Below are positions 4,514 to 5,872 of a DNA stretch of 5,872 nucleotides, piece by piece (position 1 is the first letter of the stretch; the number at the start of each line of letters is the position of its first letter). Origin of the DNA: Chloroflexota bacterium. GTDB taxonomy: Archaea > Iainarchaeota > Iainarchaeia > Iainarchaeales > GCA-2688035. The position numbers and the translations under genes were made by a program. The stretch covers positions 1 to 5,872 of the forward strand of contig DAOWAC010000070.1 of the NCBI GenBank assembly GCA_030634785.1. The letters are read 5' to 3'. Under the pieces are notes generated by a model that worked only from the letters and a program-made list of their open reading frames with translations, was not told the origin of the DNA and did not search any database.

Positions 4514-5872
4514 TCACATAGCCTTTTTCTTATAGCCAACAACTTTTTTCAAATAATCAACTATTTCAGGATTCTGCAAAGTTGTTGCATCTCCAAGTTT
4601 TTCATTAACAAGCATGCTTCTAAGAAAACGTCTCATAATTTTTCCACTTCTTGTCTTTGGCAAACCCTTTACAAAATAAATCACATGAGGTTTTGCAGTT
4701 GGACCAATTTCCTTTCGCACAATTGCAACAACAGACTTTTTCTCTTCTGCACTTGGTTCAACACCAGGCTTTAAGACAACAAATGCTACAGGCACACTAC
4801 CCCTGATTTCATCAGGCATTGGCACAACAGCTGATTCAATGACATTATAATGAGAAGTTATTGCATCTTCTACCTCCGCACTTGAAAGCCTGTGTCCGGC
4901 AACCTTCATAACATCATCAACCCTCCCAGTAATACGAATGTTTTCCTTATCATACCATTTTGCTCCATCAGCAGTGAAATAAGTTTCATTACCATATTCA
5001 CTCCAATAAGTATCAATGTATTTTTTTTCATTATTCCAAAGACCTCTCAAAAGCCCTGGAGCAAAAGGCGGTTTGAATACAAGATAACCTGTTTTACCTT
5101 TTTTAACAGGCTTTCCCATATCATCAAAAATTTCTGCAGTTCCGCCAGGAAAAACTCTTCCTGCAACAGTAGGAATAAAAGGACCAACTCCAGGCAATGC
5201 ATTAACCAATGTACCACCTGTTTCAGTCTGCCACCAAGTGTCAATAACAGGACATCTTGCACCACCAACAGTTTTGAAATACCACATCCATGCATCAACA
5301 TCAATCGGTTCTCCAACAGTTCCCAAAATTTTAAGACTTGAAAGATTATGCTTTGTAATCCATTCATCGCCCATCTTTTTAAACATTCTAATCGCAGTTG
5401 GTGCAGTGTAAAAAACGTTTATTTTATATTTTTCAACAATTGACCAAAAACGACCCCAGTCAGGATAATCAGGACCGCCTTCATATTCTACCATTGTTAC
5501 ACCCAAGGAAAGTGGACCATAACAGCCATAAGTGTGACCAGTAACCCATCCAATATCAGCAGTGCACCAAAAAATGTCACCCTCATGCAAATCAAAATCA
5601 AGCTTTGTAGTCCAATAAGCCTGTGTCAAATAACCAGCAGTGTCGTGAATTATTCCCTTTGGTTTTCCGGTTGTACCAGAAGAATACAAAAGGAAAAGAA
5701 CATCATTTGCGTCCATTTGCTCTGGTTCACAGTCACTGCTTTCTTTTTCAACAATCTTATCATACCATATATCTTTTCCTTTATTCAAAGAAATTTTATT
5801 ACCAGCCCTTTTTACAATAACAACATGTTCAACACTTGGAGAAACAGCAGCTAAATCAGATTGCTTTTTCAA
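4514..5872 (-). CDS. acs: Acetyl-CoA synthetase, AMP-forming (5' end beyond window)
   Basis: Activates acetate with ATP to acetyl-AMP and then acetyl-CoA, in the cytoplasm. The visible 452 residues are roughly the C-terminal 70% of a usual 640-670-residue Acs. The TTG at the window edge is not the start, because family sequence must continue upstream. Motifs of the ANL adenylating superfamily, in visible numbering, are the phosphate loop YSSGTTGKPKG (63-73), DIFWCTADIGWVTGH (99-113), VGEPID (186-191), DTWWQTETGG (211-220) with the tryptophan pair typical of acetate-specific enzymes, YFTADGA (298-304), and the hinge GRVDDVMKVAGHRL (316-329). PKTRSGKIMRR (405-415) carries K411, the catalytic lysine for adenylation that is silenced by acetylation in bacterial homologues. 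All key residues are present. The gene ends with tandem stops, TGA then TAA. It lies upstream of the radical SAM gene on the same strand. Confidence 0.95.
   Translation of the reverse strand: MKKQSDLAAVSPSVEHVVIVKRAGNKISLNKGKDIWYDKIVEKESSDCEPEQMDANDVLFLLYSSGTTGKPKGIIHDTAGYLTQAYWTTKLDFDLHEGDIFWCTADIGWVTGHTYGCYGPLSLGVTMVEYEGGPDYPDWGRFWSIVEKYKINVFYTAPTAIRMFKKMGDEWITKHNLSSLKILGTVGEPIDVDAWMWYFKTVGGARCPVIDTWWQTETGGTLVNALPGVGPFIPTVAGRVFPGGTAEIFDDMGKPVKKGKTGYLVFKPPFAPGLLRGLWNNEKKYIDTYWSEYGNETYFTADGAKWYDKENIRITGRVDDVMKVAGHRLSSAEVEDAITSHYNVIESAVVPMPDEIRGSVPVAFVVLKPGVEPSAEEKKSVVAIVRKEIGPTAKPHVIYFVKGLPKTRSGKIMRRFLRSMLVNEKLGDATTLQNPEIVDYLKKVVGYKKKAM

Noticed and set aside
4511..4516. Acs ending in TGA followed directly by TAA as a hint of a changed genetic code
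   Set aside because: Tryptophan is coded by TGG in acs and the other genes, no in-frame TGA is read through, and tandem stops are common.
4283..4774. 163-codon + strand open frame opposite the radical SAM start and acs end
   Set aside because: It spans the antisense of two real genes and the gap between them, and its composition is that of complementary coding sequence.
4892..5854. Several open frames of 65-149 codons on both strands inside acs
   Set aside because: All are out-of-frame or antisense readings of a strongly conserved Acs coding region.

Overview
The window looks like a piece of an AT-rich archaeal chromosome. The evidence is a DNA topoisomerase VI gene pair (top6B, top6A), preceded by a KH-domain protein of the archaeal Dim2/Pno1 type. 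In the two Top6 genes, arginine is coded almost only by AGA. Where a ribosome binding site is visible it is AGGTGA-like. A small-genome lineage such as a DPANN archaeon would fit, but nothing here proves it.

Layout. From 1 to 3437 the + strand carries a compact, probably co-transcribed block: the 3' part of the KH-domain gene (cut by the window start), a 63-base AT-rich gap with three similar A/T motifs, top6B (513-2282), a 15-base gap with a good ribosome binding site, and top6A (2298-3437). This is the whole A2B2 topoisomerase VI, a type IIB enzyme that relaxes and decatenates DNA using ATP. From 3456 to 5872 the genes lie on the - strand and run convergently toward top6A, with only 18 bases between the facing stop codons. 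They are a radical SAM gene split by a one-base frameshift (4462 down to 3456) and, upstream of it, an AMP-forming acetyl-CoA synthetase gene cut by the window end (5872 down to 4514).

How the parts relate. The + strand block joins ribosome maturation and DNA topology, a pairing that recurs in archaeal genomes. The - strand genes are metabolic or of unknown role, and nothing shows that they work with the + strand block. The most notable item is the radical SAM gene. Its two halves join perfectly if one base is restored near 4244-4246. Its C-terminus has a SPASM/twitch-like cysteine pattern, and its arginine codon use differs sharply from the Top6 genes. I see no CRISPR array, tRNA, rRNA, insertion sequence or clear novel multi-gene system. 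No gene-free stretch exceeds about 65 bases.
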